Positions 15,502 through 23,894 of a DNA stretch of 64,000 nucleotides are shown here, one piece after another. Position 1 is the stretch's first letter. Each line of letters starts with the position of its first letter. The stretch comes from Thauera humireducens (GTDB lineage: Bacteria; Pseudomonadota; Gammaproteobacteria; Burkholderiales; Rhodocyclaceae): contig NZ_CP014646.1 of the NCBI RefSeq assembly GCF_001051995.2, forward strand, positions 3,720,001-3,784,000, given 5' to 3'. Under the pieces are notes generated by a model, which saw only the letters and a list, made by a program, of their open reading frames with translations, ran no database searches and was not told the origin of the DNA. Made by a program: the position numbers and the translations under genes.

Positions 15502-17182
15502 GGGCGATCTCCTTGGCTTCGAGGCGCGCGGTGCGCTCGGCATAGACGCGGGTCTTGAAGGACTCCACGCCGATGCGGCGGACGGTGTCGATGAAGCGCT
15601 CGTCGTCCTGGCGGTTGTCGATGAAGTTGTTGATCAGCGAGCTGATCACGTCGGGCATCTCTGCGGCGGCGAAGGACGGGCCGATGACCTTGCCCAGCGT
15701 GGTCTGGTTGCCCTGGTCGCCACCGATCGTCACCTGGTAGAACTCCTCGCCGTTCTTGTCGACGCCGAGGATGCCGATGTGGCCGACGTGGTGGTGGCCA
15801 CAGGCGTTCATGCAGCCCGAGATGTTGATCTCGAGTTCGCCGATGTCGAACAGGTAGTCGAGGTTGTCGAAGCGGTCCTGGATGGCGTTGGCGATCGGGA
15901 TCGACTTGGCGTTGGCGAGCGCGCAGAAGTCGCCGCCCGGGCAGGAAATGATGTCGGTGAGCAGGCCGATGTTCGGCGTCGCCAGGCCGATCGCGCGGGC
16001 CTCCTGCCACAGCGCGAAGAGGTCGGCCTCGCGCACGCTGGCGAGCACGATGTTCTGTTCATGGGTGCTGCGCACTTCGCCGAAGGCGTAGCGGTCGGCG
16101 AGTTCGGCGACGGCGTCGAACTGGTCTGCCGTGAGATCGCCCGGCGCCACGCCGTAGGGCTTGAGCGACAGCACGACGCTGGCGTAGCCCTGCACGCGGT
16201 GGTTGCGCACGTTGCGCCGCGCCCAGGCGGCGAAGGCCTTGTCCTCGGCGAGCCGCGCGCGATAGCCGGCATCCTGCGCCAGCGCGCTCAGCACCGGATC
16301 GTTGAAGCGGCCGGCGACGCGGTCGATCTCGGCCTGGGTCAGCGTCGACGGGCCGTCCTTGAGGTGGGCGAATTCTTCCTCGACCTGGCGCGCGAACTCG
16401 GGCACGCCGAGCGCCTTCACCAGGATCTTGATCCGCGCCTTGTAGGCGTTGTCGCGACGACCGTGCAGGTTGTAGACGCGCAGGATCGCCTCGCAGTAGT
16501 TGAGGATCTGCTGCCACGGCACGAAGGCGGCGACTTCCTCGCCGATGATCGGCGTGCGCCCCAGACCGCCGCCCACCAGCACGCGAAAGCCCAGTTCGCC
16601 AGCGGCGTTGTGCACGATGTCCAGCCCGATGTCGTGCACCCGGATCACCGCGCGGTCTTCCTTCGCGCCGTTGACCGCGATCTTGAACTTGCGCGGCAGG
16701 AAGGCGAACTCGGGGTGGAAGGTGCTCCACTGGCGCAGGATCTCGCACCACGGGCGCGGATCGACGATCTCGTCCGCGGCCACGCCGGCGAACGGGTCGG
16801 AGGTGACGTTGCGGATGCAGTTGCCCGAGGTCTGGATCGCGTGCATCTGCACCTTGGCCAGCTGGTCGAGGATCTCGGGCACATCTTCCAGGCGCGGCCA
16901 GTTGAACTGGACGTTCTGACGCGTGGTGATGTGGCCATAGCCGCGGTCGTAGGTGCGGGCGATGTGCCCGAGCGTGCGCAGCTGCTTCGAGTTCAGGTTG
17001 CCGTAGGGCACGGCGATGCGCAGCATCGGCGCGTGGCGCTGGATGTAGAGTCCGTTCTGCAGGCGCAGCGGACGGAACTCGTCCTCGGTCAGCTCGCCGG
17101 CGAGGTAGCGGCGGGTCTGGTCGGCGAACTGGGCAACGCGCTCATCGACGATGCGTTGATCGTATTCGTCGTACTGGTACAT
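15494..17182 (-). CDS. cysI: Sulfite reductase hemoprotein (siroheme, ferredoxin-type)
   Basis: A 562-residue nitrite/sulfite reductase-family hemoprotein that reduces sulfite to sulfide with six electrons. The siroheme-[4Fe-4S] cysteines are Cys414 and Cys420 (CPGGDFC) and Cys457 and Cys461 (GCMNAC, followed by GHHHVGHIG). The duplicated half-domains begin near RQNVQFNWPRLEDVPEIL and the later EQNIVLASV stretch. No cysJ is present, so ferredoxin or a DUF934-related path may supply electrons. The ATG at 17182 (MYQYDEYDQRIVDERV) is chosen over the open upstream frame, which runs through the promoter region shared with cysB. It is the first gene of the operon. Confidence 0.95.
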   Translation of the reverse strand: MYQYDEYDQRIVDERVAQFADQTRRYLAGELTEDEFRPLRLQNGLYIQRHAPMLRIAVPYGNLNSKQLRTLGHIARTYDRGYGHITTRQNVQFNWPRLEDVPEILDQLAKVQMHAIQTSGNCIRNVTSDPFAGVAADEIVDPRPWCEILRQWSTFHPEFAFLPRKFKIAVNGAKEDRAVIRVHDIGLDIVHNAAGELGFRVLVGGGLGRTPIIGEEVAAFVPWQQILNYCEAILRVYNLHGRRDNAYKARIKILVKALGVPEFARQVEEEFAHLKDGPSTLTQAEIDRVAGRFNDPVLSALAQDAGYRARLAEDKAFAAWARRNVRNHRVQGYASVVLSLKPYGVAPGDLTADQFDAVAELADRYAFGEVRSTHEQNIVLASVREADLFALWQEARAIGLATPNIGLLTDIISCPGGDFCALANAKSIPIANAIQDRFDNLDYLFDIGELEINISGCMNACGHHHVGHIGILGVDKNGEEFYQVTIGGDQGNQTTLGKVIGPSFAAAEMPDVISSLINNFIDNRQDDERFIDTVRRIGVESFKTRVYAERTARLEAKEIAHV

Positions 17183-17354
17183 GTTCTGTCTCTCGTCGAG
17201 GGGAGCCGCGGAGGCGCCGGATTGCAATTCTTTGAGCCGGTGCGCCGTGACGGGGCACCGATCCCTGGGAGTGCCGCGATCGTAGAGGCTTGCCTTAGGG
17301 CTCAGAAGGTGTTCGGGGTTAAACTCTAAGAATTGAAAGTTATAAAGTCCGGCC
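17183..17354. promoter_or_regulatory. Divergent cysI/cysB control region
   Basis: 172 bp between the two divergent starts. The section 17320-17350 is sharply A/T-rich in an otherwise G+C-rich region and contains TTAAACTC, AAGAATTG and AAGTTATAAAG. CysB normally binds A/T-rich sites of this kind upstream of cys promoters, so this is the likely activator site and autoregulatory region. I could not fix exact -35/-10 boxes. Confidence 0.4.
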
Positions 17355-18296
17355 ATGAACCTGCAGCAACTGCGCTACATCCACGAAGTCGCCCGTCGCG
17401 GGCTGAATGTCTCGGAGGCGGCCGACGCCTTGTTCACTTCGCAGCCGGGGGTGTCGAAGCAGATCCGCCAGCTCGAGACCGAGCTTGGCATCGAGATCTT
17501 CGAGCGCCACGGCAAGCGCCTTGTCGCCGTGACCCAGCCCGGGCGTGCGGTGCTGGCGATCGCCGAGCGCGTGCTGCGCGACCTCGACAACCTGCAGCAG
17601 GTGGGTGACGAATTCGCCAACGAAGGCGTGGGCAGCCTGTCGATCGCCACCACCCACACGCAGGCGCGCTACGTGCTGCCGTCGGTGATCCGCGACTTCA
17701 TGCGGCGCTACCCGCAGGTCAAGCTGTCGCTGCACCAGGGCAGCCCACGGCAGGTGTGCGAGATGGTGCTCGACGGCACCGCGGACATCGCGATCGCCAC
17801 CGAGGCCATCGCCGACTACGACGACCTGGTGATGCTGCCCTGCTACCAGTGGAACCGCTGCATCGTCGCCACGCCGCGCCATCCCATCCTGCGCGAGGCA
17901 CCGCTCACGCTGGAGGCGATCGCGCGCTATCCGCTGATCACCTACGACGACGCCTTCACCGGCCGCAGCCTGATCAACAAGGCCTTCCTCGGCCGTGGGC
18001 TGAAGCCCAACGTGGTGCTGTCGGCGATCGACTCGGACGTGATCAAGAAGTACGTGGAGATGGATCTTGGCATCGGCATCCTCGCGCGCATGGCCTACAA
18101 CCCGGAGGAGGACCGGCGCCTGGGCATGGTGGAGGCATCGCACCTGTTCGAATCGAGCACGACGCGCATCGGACTGCGCAAGCGCGCCTGGCTGCGCGCC
18201 TATATCTATGCCTTCATCGAGGGCTTCGCGCCGCACCTGACGCGGCGCATCGTGGATGCGGCGCTCGCCGGCGGCGGCACGGACGCCGGCCTGTAG
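17355..18296 (+). CDS. cysB: LysR-type regulator CysB
   Basis: A 313-residue LysR-family activator of sulfur assimilation genes, responsive to N-acetylserine or O-acetylserine. The N-terminal winged helix is MNLQQLRYIHEVARRGLNVSEAADALFTSQPGVSKQIRQLE, split here as the CysB-type opening NLQQLRYI and the recognition stretch SQPGVSKQIRQLE. The effector domain begins LSIATTHTQARYVLP, whose TTHTQARY is diagnostic for CysB/Cbl rather than other LysR proteins. Its position divergent from the cysI operon fits direct control of that operon. It converges on the asparaginase gene with only 16 bp between stops. Confidence 0.94.
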   Translation: MNLQQLRYIHEVARRGLNVSEAADALFTSQPGVSKQIRQLETELGIEIFERHGKRLVAVTQPGRAVLAIAERVLRDLDNLQQVGDEFANEGVGSLSIATTHTQARYVLPSVIRDFMRRYPQVKLSLHQGSPRQVCEMVLDGTADIAIATEAIADYDDLVMLPCYQWNRCIVATPRHPILREAPLTLEAIARYPLITYDDAFTGRSLINKAFLGRGLKPNVVLSAIDSDVIKKYVEMDLGIGILARMAYNPEEDRRLGMVEASHLFESSTTRIGLRKRAWLRAYIYAFIEGFAPHLTRRIVDAALAGGGTDAGL

Positions 18297-18312
18297 GCGG
18301 GTCGGTGCTGCG

Positions 18313-19314
18313 TCAGCCGCGCTCGAACCAGCGTTTCAGGCGCACCCCGCGCAGGCCGGCGCCAAGACCCACGATGAGGCGCACACGGGCCTTCAGCGGG
18401 TCCAGTGCCACGCATTGCAGCCAGTTGTTGGGACGGCCCGCCAGGTCTGCGGTCACGCCACCGCCGCAACGGCTGGCCAGCACCACCGGCACCGACGCGG
18501 GTAGTTCTTCTTCGATGGCAGCCTCCCAGCTCTGCGGCAGGCTGGCGTTGCCCGGCAGTCCGAGCACGAGCCCGGCCGCGCCGGTCAGCAGGCTGGCACG
18601 GGCCAGCGCACGCACGACGGCCGACGCCAGTGCGGCGGAACTGCCGGCGCCGACGGTGAGCAGTTCGACGGGCGGCAGCACCTGCACGCTGTCGGGCAGA
18701 CTGATGCGGCTGTAGCGGTAGGGCGCGAGGGCCTGCAGTTGGGCGTCCGTCGCGCTGACGGTGAGCGCCTCCGGCGTGCTGAACGCATCGACCGCGCTGG
18801 GGTGGCGCTTGGTGACGAGGGCGGCCGGCAGGATGCGGTCGCCCAGCACGGCGAGCACGCCGGCGCGGCCGGCGGCGGGGCGGCAGGCCAGCTGCACCGC
18901 CTGGTACAGGTTCAGCGGGCCGTCGGCCGACAGCGCGGTGGCCGGGCGCATCGCGGCGGTCATCACCACCGGCTTGGCGGTGGCGAGCGTGATGTGCAGG
19001 AAGTAGGCGGTCTCTTCGAGCGTATCGGTGCCGTGCGTGATCACGATGCCGTCGATCTCGGGATCGTCGGCCAGGGCCTGCACGCGTCGCAGCAGGATCA
19101 GCCAGTGCGCCGGACCCATGTCCTTGCTGTCGATGGCGAACAGCGCCTCGCCGCGGACGTCGGCCAGCGTCGCCAACTGCGGCACGGCCGCGAGCAGGTC
19201 GTCCGCGCCAAGCTGACCGGCGGTGTAGCCCTTCGTTTCGATTGGCGAGCTGGCGACACCGGCAATGGTGCCGCCGGTGGCGAGCAGGGCGATGCGAGGC
19301 TTGCGCGTGCTCAA
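18313..19314 (-). CDS. L-asparaginase
   Basis: A 333-residue asparaginase/glutaminase-family enzyme that hydrolyses asparagine to aspartate and ammonia. The two catalytic threonine motifs are ATGGTIAG (about residues 12-19) and THGTDTLEETAYFLH (about residues 90-104). TAAMRPATALSADGPLNL is also conserved. No signal peptide is visible, so it should be cytoplasmic. The gene stands alone between the end of cysB and a cation antiporter gene. Type I or II affinity cannot be settled from sequence. Confidence 0.9.
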   Translation of the reverse strand: MSTRKPRIALLATGGTIAGVASSPIETKGYTAGQLGADDLLAAVPQLATLADVRGEALFAIDSKDMGPAHWLILLRRVQALADDPEIDGIVITHGTDTLEETAYFLHITLATAKPVVMTAAMRPATALSADGPLNLYQAVQLACRPAAGRAGVLAVLGDRILPAALVTKRHPSAVDAFSTPEALTVSATDAQLQALAPYRYSRISLPDSVQVLPPVELLTVGAGSSAALASAVVRALARASLLTGAAGLVLGLPGNASLPQSWEAAIEEELPASVPVVLASRCGGGVTADLAGRPNNWLQCVALDPLKARVRLIVGLGAGLRGVRLKRWFERG

Positions 19315-19383
19315 GGTATCGTGGTCCGCAGTTGAAGGTTTGGCTCAGGGGGTGTAGTGGCGGGCAAGGACGCGGTACGGCGC

Positions 19384-21123
19384 TCATTCACGCAAGGCCA
19401 TGATGCGCCGCTCACGCTCCTGTTCGAGGAGCCGCGTCGCCGCATCGGAGGGCACGCCAAGCGCTTCGAGTGCGGCACCTGCCAGCTTGAGGGCAGACTC
19501 CAGCGTCTCGGGCACGACGACCGATGCGCCGGCCTCGCGCAGGATCAGCGCGTGCTTCTCGTCGCGTGAGCGCGCGATGATACGCATCTCCGGGACGATG
19601 CGTCGAATGCCCTGCGTCGCGTGCGTGGCCGCGGCGGTGTTGTCCATGGTCAGCACCACCGCGCGAGCGCGCTCGATGTGCAGCTTGCGCAACAGCTCTG
19701 GCCGGCTCGCGTCCCCGAACACCACCGGCGTGCCCACGCCGCGGTGGCGGTCGATGAGCTTGGTGTCGTGCTCGATCGCGATGAAGGAGACCCCCTGCTC
19801 GGAGAGCATCTGCCCCACCATCTGGCCGACCCGTCCGTAGCCCGCGACGATCACGTGCTCGTGCAGTTCGCCCAGTTCCTCATCGGGCGGCGGGGCGTCG
19901 GGCGTGATCTTGCGGTCCAGTGCGTCGCCCAGCATCTGGCCAAGGCGGGCGACGAGCGGCGCTGCCAGCATCGATACGCCGACGACGATCAGCATGAACT
20001 GGCCGATCGGTCGTGAAATCAGCTCGAACCCGAGGGCGAGGCCGATCACGATGAAGGCGAACTCACCCCCCTGGCCGAGCAGCAGGCCGCCCTCGACCGA
20101 ACGCCCCCAGGACATGCCGAACACGCGCAGCAGCCCGGCGACGATGAGCCCTTTGAGGGCCAGCAGGCCGAGGACAGACAGCGGAATCCACACCGGTTGC
20201 TCGGCGAGGGCCCGCAGGTCGATGCCCATGCCCACCGACAGGAAGAACAGCCCCATCAGCAGTCCCTTGAAGGGCTCGATGGTGATCTCGACCTCGTGGC
20301 GGAACTCGGTCTCGGCAATGATCAGGCCCGCCAGCAGGGCGCCGAGCGCCATCGACAAACCCGCCGACCAGGTCAGGGCGGCGACCCCCAGCGTCGTCAG
20401 CAGCGTGAGCGCTGTGAAGGTGTCGGGTTGGCGGTCGGATGCGATCTGGTGAAAGAGCGGACGGATGACGCGACGCCCCACCAGGTACAGCACCACCACC
20501 GTGAGCACGCCCTTGAGCGCCGCCGATGCGAGCAGGAATCCGAAGCTGCTCTCGCCGCTGGTCGCGCCGAGAATGCTGATCAGCACGAGCAGCGGAACGA
20601 CCGCGAGATCCTGGAACAGGAGGATGGCGAACGAGGACTGGCCCAGTGGGGTGCCGAGTTCGCGGCGCTGGATCAGCAGCTGCATCACGATCGCCGTTGA
20701 CGAAAAAGCGAGCACCGTACCGAGGATCACCGAAGCCTCGACCGGATTGCCGAACTGCGCGGCGACGAGGCCGATCGCTGCGGCCGTCAGCAGCACCTGC
20801 AAGCCGCCGAGGCCAAAGACGAGCCGCCGCATTGACCACAGGCGTTCGACCGACATGTCGAGGCCGATCATGAACATCAGGAAGATCACGCCCAGTTCGG
20901 CGAGAAACTCCACGTCTTCCGGCCGGCCGAAGGTCAGCCACGCCAGCCAGGGCAGGTCCGCCGCGAACGAAGCCAGGCCATAAGGGCCCAGCAGCGTGCC
21001 CACTGTCAGGAAACCGAGCACGGGGTTGACCTTCAGCCGGCCGAGCAGGGGCATCAGCACCCCGGCGAGGGTGAGGAAGAGGATGATCTCCTTCAGGAAA
21101 GGAACCGAGTCGTGGGCATCCAT
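19384..21123 (-). CDS. CPA2-family monovalent cation:proton antiporter with RCK domain (KefB-like)
   Basis: A 579-residue inner-membrane protein. About twelve transmembrane helices (residues 10-390) include the CPA2 pore signatures VIFLMFMIGLDM and LAFSSTAIVMQLL. A TrkA-N (RCK) Rossmann domain follows at about residues 415-540, with the nucleotide-binding motif VIVAGYGRVGQMVGQ. This layout is that of KefB/KefC and YbaL, glutathione- or nucleotide-gated K+/H+ antiporters. There is no ancillary kefF/kefG gene next to it. The exact ion is unproven. Confidence 0.88.
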   Translation of the reverse strand: MDAHDSVPFLKEIILFLTLAGVLMPLLGRLKVNPVLGFLTVGTLLGPYGLASFAADLPWLAWLTFGRPEDVEFLAELGVIFLMFMIGLDMSVERLWSMRRLVFGLGGLQVLLTAAAIGLVAAQFGNPVEASVILGTVLAFSSTAIVMQLLIQRRELGTPLGQSSFAILLFQDLAVVPLLVLISILGATSGESSFGFLLASAALKGVLTVVVLYLVGRRVIRPLFHQIASDRQPDTFTALTLLTTLGVAALTWSAGLSMALGALLAGLIIAETEFRHEVEITIEPFKGLLMGLFFLSVGMGIDLRALAEQPVWIPLSVLGLLALKGLIVAGLLRVFGMSWGRSVEGGLLLGQGGEFAFIVIGLALGFELISRPIGQFMLIVVGVSMLAAPLVARLGQMLGDALDRKITPDAPPPDEELGELHEHVIVAGYGRVGQMVGQMLSEQGVSFIAIEHDTKLIDRHRGVGTPVVFGDASRPELLRKLHIERARAVVLTMDNTAAATHATQGIRRIVPEMRIIARSRDEKHALILREAGASVVVPETLESALKLAGAALEALGVPSDAATRLLEQERERRIMALRE

Positions 21124-21184
21124 GAGGGCGGAAAGTGGATTCAGTGTTTAATTTTACGCGACGCTCCCGCCGTCGCTCCGGCGC

Positions 21185-23005
21185 TCAGTGCACCTCGGGC
21201 GCACCTGCCGCGGCCTCTTCCTGCTGCTGCAGCAGCCACATCTGCGCGTATGCGCCGCCTTTCGCCAGCAGCGGGGTGTGGCGGCCACGCTCGACGATGC
21301 GTCCGCCGTCGAGCACGATGATCTCGTCCGCATCCATGATCGTCGACAGCCGGTGCGCGATGACCAGCGCGGTGCGGCCCTGCGCGGCGCGCTCGATCTG
21401 CGCCTGGATCGCCTTCTCGGTCTTGGAGTCGAGGGCCGAAGTGGCCTCGTCGAAGATCAGGATGGCGGGGTTCTTCAGCAGGGCGCGGGCGATCGCCACG
21501 CGCTGCTTCTCGCCGCCCGACAGTTTCAGGCCGCGCTCGCCGACACGCGTCTCGTAGCCGTCTGGCAACTGGCGGATGAAGTCCTCGAGCTGGGCGGCGC
21601 GCGCCGCAGCTTCCACTTCCTCGCGGCTGGCGGTGGGGCGACCGTACTGGATGTTGTAGAACAGGGTGTCGTTGAACAGCACAGTGTCCTGCGGAACGAT
21701 GCCGATGGCTGCGCGCAGGCTGTCCTGCGTGAGCCGACGGATGTCGTGGCCGTTGAGGCGGATGGCGCCGCCCTGCACGTCGTAGAAGCGGTAGAGCAGG
21801 CGGGCGAGCGTCGACTTTCCCGAGCCTGAGTGGCCCACGACCGCCACCGTGCTGCCGGTCGGAACCTCGAAATCGACGTCGAACAGGATCGGGCGCTTGG
21901 CGTCATAGGCGAAGCTGACCTTCTCGAAGCGCACGCTGGCCGGGCCGGCCGGCAGGGTGAGGGCGTCGGCTGCGTCGGCGATCTCGCGGTGCTGGTGCAT
22001 CAGGCCGAACATGCGTTCGATGTCGGTGAGCGACTGCCGGATCTCGCGGTACAGCACGCCGAGGAAGTTCAGCGGGATGTAGAGCTGGATCAGGAAGGCA
22101 TTGACCAGCACGATGTCGCCGATCGTCATTTCGCCGGAGGCGACCCGGATCGCCGCCTGCCACATCATCGCGGTGACGGCCACCGCGATGATCGCCGCCT
22201 GGCCGACGTTGAGCGCAGACAGCGAGTACTGGTTGGTCACCTGTGCCTTGGTCCATTTCTGCAGCTGTTCGTCGTAGCGCCGCGCCTCGAACGCCTCGTT
22301 GTTGAAGTACTTCACCGTCTCGAAGTTGATGAGGCTGTCGATGGCGCGCGCATTGGCGGCGGAATCCAGTTCGTTTGCCTGGCGGCGCAGCGCGGTGCGC
22401 CAGTTGGTGACCTTGACCGTAAACACGATGTAGATCACGAGTGCGGTGAGGGTGATCAACGCGAACACCGCGTCGTACTGCACCAGCAGGATGCCGATCA
22501 CCAGTCCGATTTCGATCAGTGTCGGCAGGATCGAATACAGCGTGTAGCTGATCAGCGAGCCGATCGAGCGCGTGCCGCGCTCGATGTCGCGCGTCAGGCC
22601 GCCGGTCTGGCGTTCCAGGTGGAATCGCAACGACAGCGCATGCAGGTGGCGGAACACGCGCAGCGAGATCTCGCGCACCGCCTGCTGCGTGACACGGGCG
22701 AAGACGACCTCGCGCAGCTCGGTGAGCAGTGAGGTCGAGAAGCGGAAGGCGCCGTAGGCAAGGAGCAGCGCCGCGGGCACGACGATGAAGGCCTGTTCGC
22801 GCGTGATCGTGAGGTCGTCGATCAGGTGCTTGAAAACGATGGGCACCGTCACGTTCGCGCCCTTTGCCGCAACGAGGCAGGCGAGCGCGAAGATCACCCG
22901 GCCCTTGTAGGCCCAGATGAAGGGAAACAGGCTTTTCAGGGTCTGCCAGTCGTGACGTTCGGTCGGCTCGGTGGCGGGCAGGGCGGCGGAGGGGGCGCGT
23001 CTCAT
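21185..23005 (-). CDS. ABC exporter of the Atm1/HMT type (fused membrane and ATPase domains)
   Basis: A 606-residue half-transporter that would work as a homodimer in the inner membrane. The six-helix membrane domain occupies about residues 25-330. The ATPase has Walker A GHSGSGKSTLARLL (about 390), the signature LSGGEKQRVAIARALL (about 493) and Walker B AILIFDEATSALD. GFRFS-type and RQTGGLTRDIERGTRS sequences in the membrane domain match the Atm1/ABCB7 group, which exports glutathione-linked sulfur species or metal conjugates. The substrate is inferred only from that similarity. It is divergent from the TetR-type regulator. Confidence 0.88.
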   Translation of the reverse strand: MRRAPSAALPATEPTERHDWQTLKSLFPFIWAYKGRVIFALACLVAAKGANVTVPIVFKHLIDDLTITREQAFIVVPAALLLAYGAFRFSTSLLTELREVVFARVTQQAVREISLRVFRHLHALSLRFHLERQTGGLTRDIERGTRSIGSLISYTLYSILPTLIEIGLVIGILLVQYDAVFALITLTALVIYIVFTVKVTNWRTALRRQANELDSAANARAIDSLINFETVKYFNNEAFEARRYDEQLQKWTKAQVTNQYSLSALNVGQAAIIAVAVTAMMWQAAIRVASGEMTIGDIVLVNAFLIQLYIPLNFLGVLYREIRQSLTDIERMFGLMHQHREIADAADALTLPAGPASVRFEKVSFAYDAKRPILFDVDFEVPTGSTVAVVGHSGSGKSTLARLLYRFYDVQGGAIRLNGHDIRRLTQDSLRAAIGIVPQDTVLFNDTLFYNIQYGRPTASREEVEAAARAAQLEDFIRQLPDGYETRVGERGLKLSGGEKQRVAIARALLKNPAILIFDEATSALDSKTEKAIQAQIERAAQGRTALVIAHRLSTIMDADEIIVLDGGRIVERGRHTPLLAKGGAYAQMWLLQQQEEAAAGAPEVH

Positions 23006-23106
23006 TGAGGCAGTCCGGGGTGGGGCGGCGGAAGCGCCCGATTCTGTTGCCCGGCCGGGCGGGAGTCAAACCCGTGCCTTCCGGAGCGCCGTTCCATAAA
23101 CGGCGC

Positions 23107-23134
23107 TTGACAGTGAATAAAGAGAATGTATTAT
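23107..23134 (+). promoter_or_regulatory. Sigma-70 promoter of the psrA-like gene
   Basis: TTGACA (23107-23112), a 16-bp spacer, and TATTAT (23129-23134). Transcription would start near 23141, inside the palindromic operator and about 22 bp before the ATG at 23163. Confidence 0.75.
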
Positions 23135-23151
23135 TCAAACAAACGTTTGAA
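23134..23151. promoter_or_regulatory. PsrA-like operator (autoregulation)
   Basis: A perfect inverted repeat TTCAAAC-AAAC-GTTTGAA overlaps the end of the -10 box and the predicted start point. It matches the CAAAC-N-GTTTG form of PsrA/FadR-type TetR operators known from gammaproteobacteria. Binding here would block RNA polymerase, so the regulator most likely represses its own gene until acyl-CoA is present. Confidence 0.75.
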
Positions 23152-23162
23152 AGAGATTGCCG

Positions 23163-23840
23163 ATGTCCGCCGAGCACCGTAATTCACCGCCCGAAACGCG
23201 TGACCGCATCCTCGATGCGGCCGAGCGGCTGTTCGTCGAGCATGGCTTCGAAGGCACCTCGATGCGCATGATCACCGGGGCGGCGAATGCCAATCTTGCT
23301 GCGGTCAATTACCACTTCGGCAGCAAGGACGCGCTGATCCAGGCGGTTTTTCGCCGCAGGCTGACGGCGCTGAACGAGACACGGCTTGCCGCGCTCGACC
23401 GGCTGGAGGCCGAGGCGGGCGAGGCGCCCCTGAAGCCGAGCCGCATCGTCGAGGCCTTCTTCGGGACGGCGCTGGCGCTGGCTGCCGACACCGAGCATGG
23501 CGGCAACCTCTTCATGCGCCTGCTCAGTCGCACCTACAACGAGCCGAACGCCTTCGTCCGTCAGTTCCTCGCCGAGGAGTACGCCGAAGTCATGGATCGC
23601 TTCCTCGGGGCGCTTTTCCGCGCGCTGCCGGGTGTGCCGCGCACCGAGGTGATGTGGCGCTTCCATTTCATGATGGGGGCGATGTCCTTCGCCATTGCCG
23701 GCATCGAAAGCGTGCATGCGATGGCGGGCATGCCCTACGAGACCGATGACCCGGCGAAGCTCCTGCCGCGCCTGATGAGCTTCCTGCTCGGGGGCCTGCG
23801 CGCGCCGTTGCCCGACTTCGGGGCGAGCGATACCGACTGA
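23163..23840 (+). CDS. TetR-family regulator, PsrA-like, of fatty acid degradation
   Basis: A 225-residue TetR-type repressor. The N-terminal helix-turn-helix runs from TRDRILDAAERLFVEHGFEGTS to AVNYHFGSKDALIQAVF. The C-terminal ligand domain resembles PsrA-type regulators (NLFMRLLSRTYNEP..FVRQFLAEEY), which sense long-chain acyl-CoA. Three lines of context agree: it leads a beta-oxidation cluster, its own promoter carries a PsrA-like operator, and fadE follows 54 bp downstream. The ATG at 23163 is preferred; a TTG six bases upstream is in frame but poorly placed. I assign the role by context plus similarity and not by a decisive motif. Confidence 0.85.
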   Translation: MSAEHRNSPPETRDRILDAAERLFVEHGFEGTSMRMITGAANANLAAVNYHFGSKDALIQAVFRRRLTALNETRLAALDRLEAEAGEAPLKPSRIVEAFFGTALALAADTEHGGNLFMRLLSRTYNEPNAFVRQFLAEEYAEVMDRFLGALFRALPGVPRTEVMWRFHFMMGAMSFAIAGIESVHAMAGMPYETDDPAKLLPRLMSFLLGGLRAPLPDFGASDTD

Positions 23841-23894
23841 TTTCAACGACAGGGCGCCGAATCGAAACCGAGCGCCCGGCAAGAGGAGAACGTG

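Noticed and set aside
15239..17329. A 696-codon plus-strand open frame opposite cysI
   Set aside because: It mirrors cysI and the DUF934 gene, which carry clear family motifs; its composition is that of a shadow frame.
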